A stretch of DNA of 64,000 nt, taken from contig NZ_JBBUTK010000002.1 of the NCBI RefSeq assembly GCF_039592695.1, positions 434,001-498,000 of the forward strand. Direction: 5' to 3'. The notes beneath the pieces were generated by a model. It had not been told where the DNA came from, did no database searches, and was given only the letters and a program-made list of their open reading frames with translations. Made by a program: the position numbers and the translations under genes. The stretch is from Flagellimonas_A sp039592695. Its GTDB lineage: Bacteria; Bacteroidota; Bacteroidia; Flavobacteriales; Flavobacteriaceae. Below, in pieces: positions 61,445 to 64,000 of this stretch (position 1 is its first letter; each line of letters starts with the position of its first letter).

Positions 61445-62475
61445 CATTTCACCTTTTGCCTGCGAATGCGGTCAGCATATATTTTTGGCGTGACCCCATA
61501 TTTTTCTTTGAATAGTCTGGCAAAATAGCTTCTTGAATTGATGCCGATTTCGTAGCAGATCTCGGTAATGTTCAAATCGGTCTTTTCAATATATTCTTTT
61601 GCCCTTTCGATCCTATAGTTGCGTATATATTCGTTCACAGAAGCATTGTGAAGCTGTTTAAAGGCGCTTTGCAGGGTATTTTGGTTGATGCCCACCCGTC
61701 TGGCCAAAAGCACCACACTGTCCATGCTGGCTATTTCTTCCTTGATGATCTTAACGGCCTTGTTCACCTTTTCAATGATAGCTTGCTGTACAATTTTTTG
61801 TTCTTTCGGAGAATTCTTTACCTCAAGATACTGCCGTAATTGGTGCGATAGCAGCTCGTAGGCCTTCCCCTCTTGAAAAACAGCCTTGGTAAAACCGCTG
61901 AGCTCACATTCCGTGAATTCTTTCAACAATTCGGAAATGTCTAGGCTGTAGTTCATCTTGTGGAAAAAACGGTTGACCCCATTGACGTCTTGAAAAAGCT
62001 CGACCAGCTCATCGTTCATTTCTGATAAGAACTGCTCTGTTTTTTCTTCAAAAAGCTTTCTGTTGATTTCAAGGCTAAAGATACAGATAGGCACTTTGCT
62101 CGGAAGACGCATAATATGCGGGTCGGTGCTGCTGCCCGACACCATGATGCTCTGTAGCTTTTCTATGGAATTGAACTGCGTCTGGCTCTTGAACCGGTGC
62201 TTAAAGGCATGCTCACGGTTGAAGATGATCTTGAGAGGCCTTAAGTTGCCCTGTAGAATCTCAAATTGAACACCTTCATGCAATAGGCAATCCACATCCA
62301 ACACGCCAAGGCCATGGTCAAATTGAATACATTTTATGTAGCCCGAACCCAGTGCTTCGGGTATTCTGAGACAGTGTTCGTTATGGTCAACATCAAGCGA
62401 AACGTTCAGTGTTTCTGACAAATCCGCAAGAATGTCGTAAACCTCACGGTCATCGAATTTGATTGATTTTTTCAT
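61444..62475 (-). CDS. AraC-family transcriptional regulator
   Basis: 343 aa. Variable N-terminal part (1-235) without a recognised ligand domain, then two helix-turn-helix motifs (about 240-343: VVLLARRVGINQNTLQSAFK and LNITEICYEIGINSRSYFAR), typical AraC DNA-binding domain. Divergent from DUF1328 and the lipoprotein genes, so it may control the right end of the stress island. Confidence 0.9.
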   Translation of the reverse strand: MKKSIKFDDREVYDILADLSETLNVSLDVDHNEHCLRIPEALGSGYIKCIQFDHGLGVLDVDCLLHEGVQFEILQGNLRPLKIIFNREHAFKHRFKSQTQFNSIEKLQSIMVSGSSTDPHIMRLPSKVPICIFSLEINRKLFEEKTEQFLSEMNDELVELFQDVNGVNRFFHKMNYSLDISELLKEFTECELSGFTKAVFQEGKAYELLSHQLRQYLEVKNSPKEQKIVQQAIIEKVNKAVKIIKEEIASMDSVVLLARRVGINQNTLQSAFKQLHNASVNEYIRNYRIERAKEYIEKTDLNITEICYEIGINSRSYFARLFKEKYGVTPKIYADRIRRQKVK

Positions 62476-62631
62476 GATTGGATATAGTGGACTAAAGATA
62501 CGCCATCCACATGTATTATCAGGGATTAGAATTAAGATTCAAATGGATAGCATCAAGCCCATTACCAGACTTTTGTGACATTTGTTTTGAAGGCTGATAA
62601 AGTGTCGGCCCACTAATCTAAAACAAACATT

Positions 62632-62793
62632 ATGTTACGTTGGACAGTTACATTTATCATATTGGCCGTAATAGCAGCGATTTTTGGTTTTGGGGGCATT
62701 GCCGCCGGGGCTGCCAGTATTGCAAAAATATTATTCTTCATTTTTCTGGTATTGATCGTCATTTCATTGATCACAGGTAGAAAAAAAGTATAA
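62632..62793 (+). CDS. DUF1328 small membrane protein
   Basis: 53 aa: MLRWTVTFIILAVIAAIFGF then GGIAAGAASIAKILFFIFLV, two short membrane segments with the GF-G-A-A pattern of DUF1328 (YtjA family). Function unknown. Divergent from the AraC gene. Confidence 0.88.
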   Translation: MLRWTVTFIILAVIAAIFGFGGIAAGAASIAKILFFIFLVLIVISLITGRKKV

Positions 62794-62817
62794 ACAGTTA
62801 ACCAAAAACTTATAGAA

Positions 62818-63027
62818 ATGAAAAAATCAATTTATTTATTCTTCGTATTCATATTTGCGGCATTCACCATGGCTTCAACGAGCAGTTGTAGAGATGATAA
62901 AGCCAAAAATGAGGTAGAGGAAGTCGGCGAAGACATTGAAGAAGGTGCCGAAGAAGTCGGTGAATCCATCGAAGAAGGTGCCGAGGAAGTTGAAGAAGAA
63001 GTAGAAGACGCTACCGACGATCATTGA
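62818..63027 (+). CDS. Acidic small lipoprotein with internal repeat
   Basis: 69 aa. Signal peptide ending at lipobox STSSC (Cys24), then a highly acidic domain built from a duplicated EVGEDIEEGAEE / EVGESIEEGAEE unit. Family unknown; similar acidic lipoproteins are common in Bacteroidota stress clusters. 24 nt after DUF1328, probably the same transcript. Confidence 0.75.
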   Translation: MKKSIYLFFVFIFAAFTMASTSSCRDDKAKNEVEEVGEDIEEGAEEVGESIEEGAEEVEEEVEDATDDH

Positions 63028-63116
63028 TTTCTGTCAATGTATCGGTAGCATTATAGTAGTGGTCGGGTGGCTGTCTTTGAACGGTCACCCAATTACCATT
63101 TAAAAAATTATTAAAG

Positions 63117-63428
63117 ATGACGGAAGAATACGCAAAGCATGAAAAAAATCTGATAAGAGAACTCCAAAAAAAGGGCTACACGGCCAACTATATCATCAAA
63201 GACAATACGTTGGTCGATGTGGATACCAAAAAGGAGTATACTTCAGATGAGGTCACCATCGTGGGCGAGCACCGGTACGAAGGCATGAGCAATCCCTCAG
63301 ACATGTCAATTTTGTATGCTCTGAAAACAAAAGATGGTAGAAAAGGCACCTACCTCGCAGGTTATGGGCCATCTGCCGATATGGAAACCGCTGAATTCTT
63401 CAAAAACGTCAATGAAGTACAAGGATAG
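63117..63428 (+). CDS. Hypothetical protein, small stress-type (often labelled phosphoribosylpyrophosphate synthetase)
   Basis: 103 aa. YEGMSNPSDMSILYAL near the middle and GYGPSAD near the end match a small family of Bacteroidota proteins that some databases call phosphoribosylpyrophosphate synthetase. There is no PRPP loop or kinase motif, so that name is not supported. Soluble, function unknown. Confidence 0.7.
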   Translation: MTEEYAKHEKNLIRELQKKGYTANYIIKDNTLVDVDTKKEYTSDEVTIVGEHRYEGMSNPSDMSILYALKTKDGRKGTYLAGYGPSADMETAEFFKNVNEVQG

Positions 63429-63443
63429 TTTAAAAAGAGAATT

Positions 63444-63587
63444 ATGGGAACGATAAAGGACAAAAGAAAATTCAAAAGAAAAAAAGAACAAGATAATCCT
63501 ACGAATCCGACAGGAAAAACAGATAGGGACAACAATGTCTTTGACATTGAAAAAGATACGGTCAAAGAACAGCAGAACAAGAATTGA
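63444..63587 (+). CDS. Small basic hypothetical protein
   Basis: 47 aa, strongly charged: MGTIKDKRKFKRKKEQDNPT, then an acidic tail. Likely disordered. Fifteen nt after the preceding gene, and followed by a terminator, which supports it being expressed with that operon. No family recognised. Confidence 0.5.
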   Translation: MGTIKDKRKFKRKKEQDNPTNPTGKTDRDNNVFDIEKDTVKEQQNKN

Positions 63588-63617
63588 GAATCCACACATA
63601 CACCATCGACACTATAG

Positions 63618-63645
63618 AAACCACTGTAAGGCAGTGGTTTTTTTG
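63618..63645 (+). terminator. Terminator of the 63117-63587 genes
   Basis: AAACCACTG / CAGTGGTTT stem, 5-nt loop, T-run. Confidence 0.8.
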
Positions 63646-63658
63646 TTGGCAAAACCCT

Positions 63659-64000
63659 CTAGCTATTGTCCTCCTCTTCCTCGGCAACCAAAGGATGGTC
63701 GTCCGTGTCAAGCCCCACAATCTTGATGATGTTGACCACGGTATTGTAGAGCATCAACACGACCACGATCAGGGCAGCGCTCAGAATGCTCGAAATGCCC
63801 AAAGACACGTAATAGATGATGCTGAACCAATTGGCGGGCACATTGTCAGATTCGGTAATGGGCAGGTTGAACAATAAAAAAGAGGTCACGGCTGCAATGA
63901 ACACTGCGGTATCCAGCTTTGCTATCTGTAGCACGTGTTTGTAGTGGTCTTTTTTGAGTTTTGATTTTGCGCCTGAACTGATGCCCAAAAGTGTCAACAA
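63659..64000 (-). CDS. Membrane protein, 5' end outside window
   Basis: At least 113 codons; the frame is open to the right edge with no convincing start. Two or three membrane helices (about 30-48, 64-84) and an acidic tail (GLDTDDHPLVAEEEEDNS). No family recognised from this part. Confidence 0.6.
   Translation of the reverse strand: MLTLLGISSGAKSKLKKDHYKHVLQIAKLDTAVFIAAVTSFLLFNLPITESDNVPANWFSIIYYVSLGISSILSAALIVVVLMLYNTVVNIIKIVGLDTDDHPLVAEEEEDNS

Noticed and set aside
63117..63428. Phosphoribosylpyrophosphate synthetase activity
   Set aside because: The name attached to similar proteins is not backed by any PRPP-synthetase motif in this 103-aa protein.
1..64000. CRISPR array, insertion sequence, transposase or prophage
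   Set aside because: No regularly spaced direct repeats, terminal inverted repeats with a transposase, integrase or phage structural gene was seen. The holin-like gene at 57084 lacks any lysis or phage neighbours.

Overview
The window is one continuous piece of a Bacteroidota chromosome, almost certainly a marine-type member of the Flavobacteriaceae. Three things point there: the promoters have the Bacteroidota form (a TAnnTTTG -7 element, sometimes with a TTG -33 element), the gene families are typical (FtsX-type permease arrays, DUF2490, an exonuclease-DnaE fusion, a long S16 protein), and the dispersed G/C-rich intergenic repeats are of the kind common in this family. I see no rRNA, CRISPR array, insertion sequence or prophage. 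There is one tRNA, tRNA-Asp(GTC).

Region 1 (1-13.4 kb) looks like an oxygen-limitation and stress block. It holds a metal-type TonB-dependent receptor with a small Cys-containing partner, a hemN-uspA-flavin-binding operon, a GCS2-type ligase fused to CBS domains with an aspartoacylase-like gene, a tonB gene, a DUF2490 protein, a ROK kinase, and a uspA-SLC13 transporter pair. Five promoters here share a CRP/FNR-like palindrome (TGAY-N4-RTCA) placed exactly 23 bp upstream of a TAnnTTTG/A -7 element. This suggests that one regulator, encoded outside the window, controls the block.

Region 2 (13.4-33.4 kb) is mostly housekeeping: pckA and a phosphofructokinase, a umuC-umuD operon, a YdeP-type molybdopterin oxidoreductase, a glutaryl-CoA-dehydrogenase-like gene, a tRNA methyltransferase, a sulfatase, rpsP-rimM, dnaE, trxA, a DUF58 protein and tRNA-Asp. 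An AT-rich accessory gene at 21.0-22.3 kb encodes a PD-(D/E)xK nuclease-like domain fused to an ImmA/IrrE metallopeptidase.

Region 3 (33.4-50.4 kb) is an eight-gene minus-strand ABC efflux operon: TolC-like, MacA-like, ATPase, four FtsX/MacB permeases, second ATPase. Divergent from it is an NtrC-type response regulator followed by a histidine kinase. A -24/-12 sigma-54 promoter lies in front of the TolC gene, and a perfect 7-3-7 inverted repeat sits about 119 bp upstream of the predicted transcription start. Together these read as a self-contained two-component, sigma-54-driven efflux system.

Region 4 (50.6-64 kb) is a general-stress island of mostly small genes: CsbD, a SAP/Rho-N-like protein, an AI-2E transporter, a degenerate metallo-beta-lactamase-fold protein, nitroreductase, an F420-oxidoreductase-like protein, a ribosome hibernation factor, a succinate-semialdehyde dehydrogenase, a YtxH/holin-like trio, topoisomerase IB, MscS, a DUF2945 protein, a PA2169-type four-helix protein, an AraC regulator, DUF1328 and acidic lipoproteins.
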